This document shows positions 1-11,487 of a stretch of DNA of 64,000 nucleotides, one piece after another; within the stretch, counting starts at the first letter, position 1; each line of letters starts with the position of its first letter. The DNA is from Bacillota bacterium. Its GTDB lineage: Bacteria > Bacillota > Dethiobacteria > DTU022. The stretch covers positions 86,829-150,828 of the forward strand of contig JAABTH010000003.1 in assembly GCA_011389985.1 (NCBI GenBank), given 5' to 3'. The notes under the pieces are model-generated. The model did not search any database and was not told the origin of the DNA. It was given only the letters and a program-made list of their open reading frames with translations. The position numbers and the translations under genes are program-made.

Positions 1-1609
1 TGGTCAGGGGGAATTCTTTATTATCAGGCCAAATTTCTACATGCTGAGGACGTTTGTAGGAAGCTATGCCCTGACAGTGCTGCATAATTTCTTCCGAGCT
101 TAGAGTTTCACCTTTTTTGGGCCTGATGAACACAAAAATACCTTCATCAAATACTTCGTGTCTGACACCTACAACATCAACGATATCGACCTTGGGATGA
201 GAAGCGATATAGTCCTGAACTTCATCCGGGAAGACCTGGTAGCCTTTTTGTTTGATCACAAATTTTTGTCTGCCAGCCAAATATAATGCCCGGTATGAAC
301 CCATATCTTTAAAGTAGCCCATATCGCCTGTGTAGAGCCACCCATCACGGGTGATAGTTCTGTCTGTTTCTTCAGGCATGTTATAGTAACCCTGAAATAC
401 GATTGGACCGTTTACACATATTTCTCCAATTTCTCCGTCAGGCAGTTCTTCTCCGGCAGTATTGTCTTCCATAACAGGTTTGCGAATAGTCACAGGAGCC
501 AGGTTTTCAAAAGCGGCTCCAACCTGGCCTGCCATTTCTTCAACAGTGATCCCTATAGGTGTAAAGGAATAAAAACCGGCTGTTTCTGTCATCCCTATTC
601 CAGTCCCGAAATTGGGCGCCATTTCTGAAAGCTGTCTCAGGAAAACTGTGTCAACTGCAGAACCTGCATATATTGCGTAATCCAGGCTGCTTAAATCATA
701 ATCTTTATATTCGGGAAGAGCCCATTCAATCCTGAATTGGGTGGGAATTTGACCAAAAATGTTAACTTTATGCTTTTCAATGGCGTCAAGAGTAACCTTT
801 GGATCAAAAATACGCAGAATTACCGCAGTTCCACCGAGATACAGGGTAGTCATTAACTGTTCTGTAACACAACCGACGTGGCTTGGAGGCAAATTTACCA
901 ACATCTTCATGTTATTCCCGTCAAGTCCAACCCCTCGATTAAGGATTTCGTTTTGAACAATAATATTTTCATGACACATTACGGCAGGCTTAGGTTCTCC
1001 GGTTGTCCCTGTTGTAAAAATAATCAGGGCAGGAGTTTTTGTATCTATTTTTGAGTAGGCCTTTTCGAGGTTGCGAGTAAAGATATTTTTAAGCTTTAAG
1101 CCTATAAGCTTACCTTTAGCCATCATATCGGTAATGGCGGTGGCGCCATCGATAATATCTCCCGGTTCAGGGTTGGGGGTAAACTGAACCAAATGTTCTA
1201 CAAAAGGACAATTATCGCGTACGGCTTTGCCCATTTCACGAAAATCAATCAGGGGAGTTTTGCCCAAAAAGAAAAATGCTTTTGGTTTTATTTTTTCGAG
1301 ATCACGGACGACTTCTGTTTCTTTGAGGCGAACATCGAGAGGAGCAATTATCGCTCCTATTTTAAAGCAGGCGTACATCAGTAATACATGTTCGGGAACG
1401 AGTACCAGCATTGTCGCGACTCGATCACCTTTTTTAATGCCCATGTCGAGCAAGCGCAAAGCAAAAAAGTCGACCAGTGAAATGAATTTTTTATAAGTGA
1501 CAGTTTTGTCATCCTCATGCTGGATTAAAGCCGGCTTGTCCGGTGATTCTTTGGCCCATTTCTCAACATATGAATTGAGCAGCGGCAGTTTCCAACTATT
1601 ATCGTTCAA
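1..1609 (-). CDS. AMP-dependent acyl-CoA synthetase/ligase (partial, C-terminus runs off the left edge)
   Basis: Reverse-strand translation from a TTG start (GGAGGG SD upstream) reads MNDNSWKLPLLNSYVEKWAKESPDKPALIQHEDD...ALIIFTTGTTGEPKPAVMCHENI, with the AMP-binding P-loop motif; no stop before the window edge. Confidence 0.9.
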   Translation of the reverse strand, partial: MNDNSWKLPLLNSYVEKWAKESPDKPALIQHEDDKTVTYKKFISLVDFFALRLLDMGIKKGDRVATMLVLVPEHVLLMYACFKIGAIIAPLDVRLKETEVVRDLEKIKPKAFFFLGKTPLIDFREMGKAVRDNCPFVEHLVQFTPNPEPGDIIDGATAITDMMAKGKLIGLKLKNIFTRNLEKAYSKIDTKTPALIIFTTGTTGEPKPAVMCHENIIVQNEILNRGVGLDGNNMKMLVNLPPSHVGCVTEQLMTTLYLGGTAVILRIFDPKVTLDAIEKHKVNIFGQIPTQFRIEWALPEYKDYDLSSLDYAIYAGSAVDTVFLRQLSEMAPNFGTGIGMTETAGFYSFTPIGITVEEMAGQVGAAFENLAPVTIRKPVMEDNTAGEELPDGEIGEICVNGPIVFQGYYNMPEETDRTITRDGWLYTGDMGYFKDMGSYRALYLAGRQKFVIKQKGYQVFPDEVQDYIASHPKVDIVDVVGVRHEVFDEGIFVFIRPKKGETLSSEEIMQHCQGIASYKRPQHVEIWPDNKEFPLT

Positions 1610-1720
1610 AGCGTTCCCTCCTTTAATTTAGTTCGATGCCTTTGCTATTACATGCTCAATCCTTTATTTCTACGAAAGAGGGTTTAATCCTTCCCTTCAG
1701 TCAGGATCGAAGAAAATGTA

Positions 1721-2593
1721 CTATTCGCAGGACATAAACCCTTCACTTACTGCTTCTTTTCCTTCCCTGTTCAGTACCCGGAAAAAGAGATATTTATGGT
1801 TATCCTTCAGGCTTCTTCCAGTTAACTGGATACGAATGAAACTGTCAGGAAGGACCATGCCTCTGAAACGGCAGGCAATTGCTTTAATACCAGTTGGGTT
1901 CGCTCCGTTTTCACGATTGACAAGTTCGCGAACGGCATGTGCAAGTGACGCAACACCATAATAAATAATATCAGGCAGGCCAACACTGATTGCAAAGGCA
2001 GGCGAGGTATGTATGGGAAAAGGAACATTTGCGCAGCCTTCATAAATATAGCAGGCTTCCCGGGGCACAGGCACAGCAACTTCCCAGTGTATTATATTAT
2101 CAGTCGGGTTGAATGGTATGATCGGTAATGATTCCTGGCCGCTGCCCTGATCGGCACATTCTATTCCCCGCAGCATCCCACCGATATATTCTGTAAATAG
2201 TGGTTCACCATTTTGATCGACGGCTGGAAGTTTAAATATAACGTGGGTTCCTCGTTTTTCCGGCAAAACAGCTGCCACCTCTCCGTTTATGATAACCTTA
2301 TCACCCGGTCTCAAAGGGCGGTGTAATTCCAGGTACTCGGAGTAATGAACAATATTAAAGATTACTTCCGGCGAATAACCAAGATCAATGTAGTCATAAA
2401 TATTATTAATGATTGGCCAGGTGATGGCAGCGGCCAGGGTTGGCGGTGCGATTAGCCCTTCCCGACGCTGGTCGTCCAGATAAAAAGAATTGGAGTCACT
2501 TACTGCTGCCGCATAATTGCAGATTCTCCGCTGATCTACAAAGGCGGTAAACTCACTTAATTTTTTACCAACAATATCTGAATTAACCTGCAT
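1721..2593 (-). CDS. MaoC-like / hotdog-fold dehydratase domain protein
   Basis: 290 aa ORF with MaoC/FAS1-type N-terminal dehydratase features (VGKKLSEFTAFVDQRRICNYAAAVSDSNSFY...APPTLAAA; LRPGDKVIINGEV). Confidence 0.7.
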   Translation of the reverse strand: MQVNSDIVGKKLSEFTAFVDQRRICNYAAAVSDSNSFYLDDQRREGLIAPPTLAAAITWPIINNIYDYIDLGYSPEVIFNIVHYSEYLELHRPLRPGDKVIINGEVAAVLPEKRGTHVIFKLPAVDQNGEPLFTEYIGGMLRGIECADQGSGQESLPIIPFNPTDNIIHWEVAVPVPREACYIYEGCANVPFPIHTSPAFAISVGLPDIIYYGVASLAHAVRELVNRENGANPTGIKAIACRFRGMVLPDSFIRIQLTGRSLKDNHKYLFFRVLNREGKEAVSEGFMSCE

Positions 2594-2743
2594 TTAAGTC
2601 TCCTTTCTCAATAAGAGTTATTAAGAGGTAAGGTCCATTACCATAAGTCCGGAAATGGCAGAAAAAGCTTAATATAGAGCTTTAGGGATCATGATAGTAA
2701 GTTGCTATCAAATAGCTGTGTTTTTCAAAGGATTCCTTAACAA

Positions 2744-2765
2744 ATGAGCTTTAATTAAAGCTCAT
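2744..2765. promoter_or_regulatory. 22-bp perfect palindrome ATGAGCTTTAATTAAAGCTCAT
   Basis: Sequence equals its own reverse complement; intergenic, upstream of the minus-strand MaoC gene. Confidence 0.55.
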
Positions 2766-2868
2766 CCGCTTGTAGCATTGTTTCACAAGCTTCGGCGGCT
2801 TTGTCATGTTTAATAATATCATATAAAATATTATTAAATAGGATAAATGTTTATTATGGAAAGTATTG

Positions 2869-2910
2869 GCTGTGCCTGCAGGAAGGACTGCAGCCATTAC
2901 AGCTTTTTTT
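2869..2910 (+). terminator. Terminator-like interrupted hairpin followed by a T7 run
   Basis: GCTGT-gc-CTGCAG-gaagga-CTGCAG-ccatt-ACAGC-TTTTTTT. Confidence 0.45.
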
Positions 2911-2927
2911 GCAGTACAGAATAAAAT

Positions 2928-3104
2928 TTGAAGGGATGGATTGTTATTTTTGGCTTAAAATATTTGCCTTTGATTTTAGTTGTTATCGGTTTTACTGTTT
3001 TTCCACTGTTGGGTGTTTTATATTTTCAGACTAGCGGCTTAATCGGTGGTTTCGGTATAGGCCTTGCTATTGCACTTGTTGTTAGCATGTTCAAGAAAGA
3101 ATAG
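2928..3104 (+). CDS. Possible small membrane protein (58 aa, TTG start)
   Basis: Hand translation LKGWIVIFGLKYLPLILVVIGFTVFPLLGVLYFQTSGLIGGFGIGLAIALVVSMFKKE*: two hydrophobic segments, Gly-rich turn, basic tail. Weak RBS; absent from the ORF track. Confidence 0.4.
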   Translation: MKGWIVIFGLKYLPLILVVIGFTVFPLLGVLYFQTSGLIGGFGIGLAIALVVSMFKKE

Positions 3105-3227
3105 CAGCAGATTGTTATACTTGTTTACTGTTGATTTAATACACATTCAACCGGGTAATATTATGTTATAACCTGAAATAGCCGGAATGTATTTATTCCT
3201 GCCGGGTATGATCTATTATTACCCGGT

Positions 3228-5142
<1,915 letters not shown>

Positions 5143-5227
5143 GAAGTGTGCGAAAATAAGTCGGTATATAGCCCTATACGGTATACTATGATAAGATTAG
5201 CCATCAAACTTACCAGGAGGGAATCTA

Positions 5228-5794
5228 TTGGCAATTCGGCTTACTGTGCCAAACATATTATCAGCGTCCAGAATAATTTTGCTTCCAGTATTATTCCTAA
5301 TGTTGCATTATGGACATCATCAGCTCTTTTTAATATCATACATTGTTATTGGTTCTACCGATTTTTTTGACGGTATAATAGCCCGCAGGTACAACCAGGT
5401 TTCACATTTCGGCAAAGAGCTCGACTCGCTGGCGGATCTCTTTTTCTATATCTCTTCAGCGTACTTCCTGAGTCAATTACAGCCGGAAGCAATAGCGGCA
5501 AACAGTTTATACCTGATCATCTTTTTTTCAATACTCGGTTTTTCTTTTATTCTCTCAGGAATCCTCTTCAGGCGTCCGGTTATGATGCATACATTTATTT
5601 TACGCTGGAATGCAATTATGGTCTATTTTGTTCTTGTTTTATCCTTCTTTTTCGATGTAACTATTTTTGTCCGTATTGTGGCCCTGATTTACATTGCAGG
5701 TTTCATGGAAGAGATTTTAATCTTTGTCTTTTTCGGCAATGTTAATCCGGATACCAAGTCAATATTTCACTTGATTAGCGACGGGCGTAAATAA
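5228..5794 (+). CDS. CDP-alcohol phosphatidyltransferase family protein
   Basis: CDP-OH_P_transf motif DGIIARRYNQVSHFGKELDSLAD (DGxxAR...G...D...D); several TM segments; TTG start with AGGAGGGA SD. Confidence 0.88.
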   Translation: MAIRLTVPNILSASRIILLPVLFLMLHYGHHQLFLISYIVIGSTDFFDGIIARRYNQVSHFGKELDSLADLFFYISSAYFLSQLQPEAIAANSLYLIIFFSILGFSFILSGILFRRPVMMHTFILRWNAIMVYFVLVLSFFFDVTIFVRIVALIYIAGFMEEILIFVFFGNVNPDTKSIFHLISDGRK

Positions 5795-5880
5795 AACCTA
5801 TATTTTAAAGGAACCTCTTTTTAAATTTAAGGGTCAAGGAAATATTTCTCTGGTTCGTAAAAACATTTATATAGATTTAA

Positions 5881-6678
5881 ATGAAAGGAATTGAAGGAAT
5901 CATGGCAGAGCAATTACTTGAAGGCAAAAATGTCCTGGTGATGGGTGTGGCAAACAAGCGCAGCATTGCCTGGGCGATCGCAGTTTTCTTAAAAAAAGCC
6001 GGCGCCAACCTGGCTTTTACATATCAGAGTGAACGTTTTAAAGATAAGGTTGGGAGGATGGCAGAAGGTCTTGAACCCGGAGCGCCCCTTTTTCCATGTG
6101 ATGTGGGCATTGATGCTGAAATAGATGCATTAGCAGATGCACTGGGTAAAAAGTGGACCAAACTTGATGGCCTGGTGCACAGCCTGGCTTTTGCAAAGAA
6201 AGAAGAGCTAAGCGGTATGTTCGCTGAAACTTCACGTGAAGGGTTTCTGTTGGCCCAGGAAATTAGCGCCTATTCACTTGTTGCGGTAACGAAAAGGCTT
6301 TATCCCATGTTTAGTGAGGGAGGGAGCATCATAACATTAACTTTCTTGGGCTCTCAGCGCGTGGTACCCAATTATAACGTAATGGGAGTGGCAAAGGCTT
6401 CACTGGAAGCTTCCGTACGTTATCTTGCCAATGATCTTGGCCCTCTGGGCATCCGCGTTAATGCCTTATCTGCAGGACCAATTCGTACAGTATCGGCTAA
6501 AGGTGTCAGTGATTTTAATAAAATGCTTGATGGCATGGAAGAAAAAAATCCTCTACGCCGCCTGGTTCCTGCTGAAGAAGTAGCAGGTTCTGCCCTATTT
6601 CTTTTAAGCGATCTCTCAACTGCTGTCACTGGTAATATTCTCTATGCCGATGGTGGCTACCATATAATGGGTGTTTAA
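5881..6678 (+). CDS. fabI: Enoyl-[acyl-carrier-protein] reductase (NADH), FabI type
   Basis: LVMGVANKRSIAWAIA; PNYNVMGVAKASLEASVRYLA (Y-x6-K); LSAGPIRTVSAKGV. Confidence 0.95.
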   Translation: MKGIEGIMAEQLLEGKNVLVMGVANKRSIAWAIAVFLKKAGANLAFTYQSERFKDKVGRMAEGLEPGAPLFPCDVGIDAEIDALADALGKKWTKLDGLVHSLAFAKKEELSGMFAETSREGFLLAQEISAYSLVAVTKRLYPMFSEGGSIITLTFLGSQRVVPNYNVMGVAKASLEASVRYLANDLGPLGIRVNALSAGPIRTVSAKGVSDFNKMLDGMEEKNPLRRLVPAEEVAGSALFLLSDLSTAVTGNILYADGGYHIMGV

Positions 6679-6679
6679 G

Positions 6680-7261
6680 TTAACCTTTTTCGATGCTGTC
6701 GACAAGTGACGTTACATACTTTCCGCGGATAGCCGTGTCACCGATATTTATACCGGCCGTTTCATTATTACTGGAATAAATCAATACAGGATATACAATG
6801 CCCGATATTAGTTGTAATACTTTAAAACCGGCTGCAGTTTCATCTGTAACACCGGTTAGTTTTTTTACAAGCGGGTTGATATCTGTTTCGAGAAGATGCA
6901 AATAGATATTAAGGCCGGTATTCTCCTTTTCCAGAACCTGTGTTCCGATAAGATAAATAATGCCCGGGTAATCAATCAGGTGCTTAATCAGGTTGTTGGC
7001 CCAGCTGATCAACCTTTCTCTTGTCGGTTGGTCAGAATTATGAAGACCGGTATAAATATGGCGGATTTTATCCATAAGCAGCATTTCCACTTCTTCAAGC
7101 AGCTTTTCCTTCGACCCAAAGTGATAGTTGATGGAAGCTATATTAACGTCTGCCCGGGTGGCAATTTCCCTGATGGTTAGATTCAGGTTACGCTCTTTCC
7201 CGATTATCCCCGCTGCCGTTTCCAGTATTTTGGTTTTAGTATCATTTCTGTCAATAACCAT
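6680..7261 (-). CDS. TetR/AcrR family transcriptional regulator
   Basis: 193 aa with N-terminal HTH (TKILETAAGIIGKERNLNLTIREIATRADVNIASINYHFGSKEKLLEEV). Confidence 0.9.
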   Translation of the reverse strand: MVIDRNDTKTKILETAAGIIGKERNLNLTIREIATRADVNIASINYHFGSKEKLLEEVEMLLMDKIRHIYTGLHNSDQPTRERLISWANNLIKHLIDYPGIIYLIGTQVLEKENTGLNIYLHLLETDINPLVKKLTGVTDETAAGFKVLQLISGIVYPVLIYSSNNETAGINIGDTAIRGKYVTSLVDSIEKG

Positions 7262-7276
7262 TTTAAAACACCTCGC

Positions 7277-9217
7277 TTATTCAAATAGGTTAGTAAATTT
7301 CGCCAATATTTGTTCTGCCCAATTCTCGGAGGGATCTTGATCATTTTCTACATTATCGGGATTGATAATATTTTCAATTTCTATCCTGGGAGTCTGAATA
7401 ATAAAGCGTACTTCACTTAACCGGTTATGTTCATTATCAGCATATGAGCGGTAATCATCTGCCAGTTTTTTCATTAACTCAATTTTAGCTTTTCCTGCCC
7501 GGGCTTCATTAATTCCATCAATTAAACCTTCCTCCATCGCTTTTATACCTCCTGAGCCCAGGGCATTAATGCCGTCAGTCAAACGGGATTGCCCTGCTAC
7601 CATTTGATCCAAGGCTTCCGGAAGCATTTCGATATCAGCCAACATCGAGTCCGATTCAATAATAAATTGATCTACCATTTCAAGATATTCATTGAGTTTT
7701 GATATTTCAAGCCCGATATTTTCAATCCGGTTCTTAATATCGGCTGCTTTTAACAAAATGTTAAGTTCTTCCAGCGCTTTTAAGCCCGGCATATAATTAT
7801 TCAGCCAGTTTTGCCGGAAAGAATCGAGGTTATTCTGCAGGGCAGAGAAACTTTGCCCGGCCAGGTTATTCTGATTAAATGCTCTTTGCAGCTCATTTTC
7901 ACGGGCTTTTAACAAGAGTCCCAACTCGTGAAGCGGGGTGCCCGGCTCATTATCGTTTATCAGTTTTTCTGCTTCAATAGTTATCTGGCGAGATGTTATT
8001 TCCAGTCCGGAAAATATTTGATCAAGTTCATTCAGCTGTATCTCCAGTTCTGCTGTTTCCGCTGCAGCCTGGTCAAGCTCAGAAGTCAGTTCATTGCCAT
8101 CAGGTATATTTTCAATTTCTGCAAGCAATAATTCCAGTGTCTCAATGGAGCTCAGCAATTTTTCAATCTCTTTTGATTCAAGCATATCTTGCAAATTTTC
8201 ACGCTGGATTTTATACTCTTCTATAACCGGGTAGAGGTTATCGAAACCGGAAGTCAGGTGTTTGCTTTCATCATTAAATCTAATTAACCCCTGCAGGATT
8301 CGATCTGCTCCTACTGAAAGTTCCCCAAACTTTTCACTGAACATCCTGATGCCTTCAAGCATTTGAATAAGCATATCTTCAATATCCAGATCCGGTACAG
8401 CTGGCAATTGAGGAGTAATCATAAAAGTTATTTTCTCAAGTTCTAGATCTACTCCATCCATGCTAATCCTGATTTCATCCTCGGGATAAGGAAAAACCAT
8501 GAAGTTTATGCTTGCCGTCTGACCCATGATCAGGCTCATACCATTTCCGGGATCAATTTCGGAGTATAGATTCAGATCTGCATCAAGTGTTCCCTGCACA
8601 AGGAGCGGGACGTAGTTATCATCATGTTTTGTCACCAGATTGCCTTCATAATCATGATAACTTAGCGGTTCATTGTAACTCAGGTTGTTTTTAAATTTAA
8701 TTAATAATTCGAGTCTTCCTGATTTGCCGGCAAGGTTTTCTGGTTCAATCTCTATGCCGTCGAGATAATAAGCGATAGTTATATCTACCGGTAGCTGCTT
8801 TTGAATCGTCCCCTCATAGTAGATATCTTCATTTTCCAGCAGCTTACCGTCCCAGATGATTCGATTATTATCGATGACCGGTTTGTCTCCGGTAATCATA
8901 TTTTCAACGGAGGTATACTCTCCGTAATCGACAACCAAACCTGCGCCAGGGTTTTCCTGTTCGTAAATCCGGTTAACTATTCTCTGGTCCAACGCCGTTC
9001 CATAATGATCCAGCAAAACATATACAGTTTCATTTTTTACTGCCGGGGTTTCATCTTCTGCTGAGTTCTCTGATAAAATATTTTCAGCGAGGAAGGCGGG
9101 CCTGTAATTTTCCTTTTGAGTGTCACTCTGATCAGGAACGATTGAATAAGCTGCAGAACCCAGCGCAAGCATTGCAGTTATGATTATTGCTATTGAATAA
9201 TAGATTTTATTTTTCAT
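7277..9217 (-). CDS. Membrane-anchored extracytoplasmic coiled-coil protein (YhgE/Pip N-terminal-like), partner of the MMPL exporter
   Basis: Single N-terminal TM then long Leu/Glu-rich coiled-coil; KNETVYVLLDHYGTALDQRIVNRIY; start overlaps the end of the MMPL gene. Confidence 0.65.
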   Translation of the reverse strand: MKNKIYYSIAIIITAMLALGSAAYSIVPDQSDTQKENYRPAFLAENILSENSAEDETPAVKNETVYVLLDHYGTALDQRIVNRIYEQENPGAGLVVDYGEYTSVENMITGDKPVIDNNRIIWDGKLLENEDIYYEGTIQKQLPVDITIAYYLDGIEIEPENLAGKSGRLELLIKFKNNLSYNEPLSYHDYEGNLVTKHDDNYVPLLVQGTLDADLNLYSEIDPGNGMSLIMGQTASINFMVFPYPEDEIRISMDGVDLELEKITFMITPQLPAVPDLDIEDMLIQMLEGIRMFSEKFGELSVGADRILQGLIRFNDESKHLTSGFDNLYPVIEEYKIQRENLQDMLESKEIEKLLSSIETLELLLAEIENIPDGNELTSELDQAAAETAELEIQLNELDQIFSGLEITSRQITIEAEKLINDNEPGTPLHELGLLLKARENELQRAFNQNNLAGQSFSALQNNLDSFRQNWLNNYMPGLKALEELNILLKAADIKNRIENIGLEISKLNEYLEMVDQFIIESDSMLADIEMLPEALDQMVAGQSRLTDGINALGSGGIKAMEEGLIDGINEARAGKAKIELMKKLADDYRSYADNEHNRLSEVRFIIQTPRIEIENIINPDNVENDQDPSENWAEQILAKFTNLFE

Positions 9218-11333
9218 CGATCTTATCCCTCCGGGGAGTTTTCATTTTTGTTTTTACGAAAGGCCATTTAAATGTTGAATGGCCGATCAATTTATCACAG
9301 ACGATGAGAAGTGCCGGCAGCAATGTAAACATAACAATCATACTGATCATTGCGCCTCGTCCTATCAACATGGTCATTTCACGGGTAGTTTTAATTCCTG
9401 CTATAACTGATATGCTGAACGTGGCAGCAAAAAGTATTAATGCACTGGTCAGAATTGAACGACCGGTATCCTCAATTGTTTTTATTGCAGACCTGAGTCT
9501 GCCGTTGAACAACTCCAAATTTTCCCTGTACCTTAATGTATATAAAATTGCGTAATCAACTGTTGCTCCGAGTTGGATTGCTCCTATTATAATTGGGGTC
9601 AGTGATGATACAGCCTGGTCCTGGTAGTAGAGAATGCTTATATTGATCCATATCGCAAGTTGTACCGCCATAACCAGCACAACCGGCAGTGATAATGATT
9701 TAAGGCTGATGCCGACTATCAATCCGATTGCAGCTATAGAAACAAGAACAACCCGACCGGCATCTAACCGAGACAGGGCAGCCATATCCCTGGTCATGGC
9801 AGTAGGTCCGGTAACGTAGAATTCGTCGTTTAAAGTATTAGTGGCTTCCCGGATAAGATCGATCGTTTTAAATGACTCTGCTTCGCTGATGCCGGGGGTC
9901 AGGAAAACCATTATATTGCGGTAATTACCACCACTGAACTCGCTGATTAATTCTTCAGGTATAATTATTTCCGGCAAGGCCGGATCAACCTGTTCGGACA
10001 CTGCAATTACAGAATCAATAAAGGCAATTTTGTTCAACTGATCCACTAATTCACGTTCTCCCCGTCGTCCATGGTCAGGAATAATTACATAAGCGATATC
10101 GACCGCCCCGTACTCACTCATTATTTTATTTGTATCAGCTACCGCTTTTGAGTTGCGAGGCAGGAAGTTTTCATTTGAGTAATAATAATCAACTTTTTGT
10201 TGTCCCAGGTAAGACGGCACTGCAATAACCAAAAAGACGATCAGAAATAACCAGCGGTATTTTACCAGGCATTTCGCTATCTTTCCAAAAGAGGGAAGCA
10301 GAATAGGGTGTTTAAATCGTCTACTGAAGGGGTAGATAAAAATTATCATTCCCGGTAGCAGTGTCAGTGTTACAATCAAGCTGATAATTATCCCCTTGCC
10401 CAGCACAAAACCCATATCACTGCCGATTCCATTTTGCATAGCCATGAGAGCGGCGAAACCGCCTATCGTGGTTAAAGCGCTTGAAGCAACGGTAGTTGAA
10501 GTTTTATTGACTGTGGATACCATAGCCTCTTCAATATTTTTAAACTTTGGTTTTTCTTCTTCAAGGCGATGCATCAGAAAGATTGCATAGTCAAGAGAGA
10601 TACCTAACTGCATTACCGCTGCAATCGATGCTGTTAGAAAAGAAATTTCTCCCATAAAGATATTACTGCCCATATTAATGACAATCGCGATACCGACGGC
10701 CAGCAGGAAAAGAATTGGATCAAGGTAAAGTGGTGTTGAGATTGTAAGAACAAAAAGAATCATAACTACCGCAATTGCTGTATAAACTACAATTTCCTCA
10801 CCTATTGCTGATTGCATTTCAGCAAGAATGGCCGGCTCTCCGCCAAAGTAAAGGTTTTCATCATCTTTAATCAGATCTTGAATTGATTTAACTGCAGCCG
10901 TTGTTTCAGGAGCGCGGGCATTACCGCTAAATTGTATCTGTAGTAATACTGTATCTTCGGTTGTAAAACGCGCCTGTATTAAGGGATCCGTAAATTGGAT
11001 CGGGACATATATATCTGTGTAATCTCCGAGCCACTTTACATCATCAACGCCTCTAAAATTCATCAAACTGGCAATTAATGTTTCGATTTCATGGTTTTTT
11101 TTATCTCGGGCCATCAAGAGTCCTAAACCGGATAAATCAAATTCCTCTTCAAGAATTTTTTCACCCTGCCGCGAGTTCAACTTTTCCGGCATGTATGATG
11201 CGAGATCATAATTAACCCCTGTTGCCAGGTAACCTATTGCTGCCGGCATCAATATAATAATATATAGAATCAGGATCGTTTTGCGATACCTGACTACAAA
11301 TTGTCCCAAGTCGGGCATGCTTTCAGTCTCCAC
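9207..11333 (-). CDS. MMPL/RND-family transporter
   Basis: 708 aa, two internal repeats each with SSD/RND-like TM blocks (QLGISLDYAIFLMHRLEEEK; QLGATVDYAILYTLRYREN). Confidence 0.92.
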   Translation of the reverse strand: METESMPDLGQFVVRYRKTILILYIIILMPAAIGYLATGVNYDLASYMPEKLNSRQGEKILEEEFDLSGLGLLMARDKKNHEIETLIASLMNFRGVDDVKWLGDYTDIYVPIQFTDPLIQARFTTEDTVLLQIQFSGNARAPETTAAVKSIQDLIKDDENLYFGGEPAILAEMQSAIGEEIVVYTAIAVVMILFVLTISTPLYLDPILFLLAVGIAIVINMGSNIFMGEISFLTASIAAVMQLGISLDYAIFLMHRLEEEKPKFKNIEEAMVSTVNKTSTTVASSALTTIGGFAALMAMQNGIGSDMGFVLGKGIIISLIVTLTLLPGMIIFIYPFSRRFKHPILLPSFGKIAKCLVKYRWLFLIVFLVIAVPSYLGQQKVDYYYSNENFLPRNSKAVADTNKIMSEYGAVDIAYVIIPDHGRRGERELVDQLNKIAFIDSVIAVSEQVDPALPEIIIPEELISEFSGGNYRNIMVFLTPGISEAESFKTIDLIREATNTLNDEFYVTGPTAMTRDMAALSRLDAGRVVLVSIAAIGLIVGISLKSLSLPVVLVMAVQLAIWINISILYYQDQAVSSLTPIIIGAIQLGATVDYAILYTLRYRENLELFNGRLRSAIKTIEDTGRSILTSALILFAATFSISVIAGIKTTREMTMLIGRGAMISMIVMFTLLPALLIVCDKLIGHSTFKWPFVKTKMKTPRRDKIDEK

Positions 11334-11365
11334 CTAACAGATTAAATCAATATTTAAGCATTTAT

Positions 11366-11383
11366 TTAAAACATTTGTTTTAA
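11366..11383. promoter_or_regulatory. Candidate TetR operator TTAAAACA-TT-TGTTTTAA
   Basis: 8-2-8 perfect inverted repeat just downstream of the -10 element of the minus-strand MMPL promoter. Confidence 0.55.
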
Positions 11384-11395
11384 TCGTTTGTTTAC

Positions 11396-11424
11396 ATTAT
11401 ACCCCTCTTTATCTGTTACGTCAA
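11396..11424 (-). promoter_or_regulatory. Sigma-A-type promoter for the MMPL operon (TTGACG-17-TATAAT)
   Basis: Reverse strand reads TTGACG taacagataaagagggg TATAAT. Confidence 0.75.
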
Positions 11425-11487
11425 CAGCAGGAATTAGCTTAGTGTGGGGAGAAATTAAGAGAAAATAAATTCGGGGGAGATGATCCT

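Noticed and set aside
759-1961. Short plus-strand ORFs inside the acyl-CoA ligase and MaoC genes (759, 1193, 1227, 1716)
   Set aside because: Opposite to well-supported coding frames; no motifs or RBS.
2801-3034. 77-aa plus ORF MSCLIISYKILLNRINVYYGK...
   Set aside because: Cys/Phe-rich out-of-frame translation spanning the terminator-like hairpin; the alternative frames (2856 and 2928) look more protein-like.
3150-3226. Multiple CCGGGTA/TACCCGG repeats as a possible REP or CRISPR-like array
   Set aside because: Only one simple hairpin (CCGGGTA...TACCCGG) plus one partial copy; no regular spacing.
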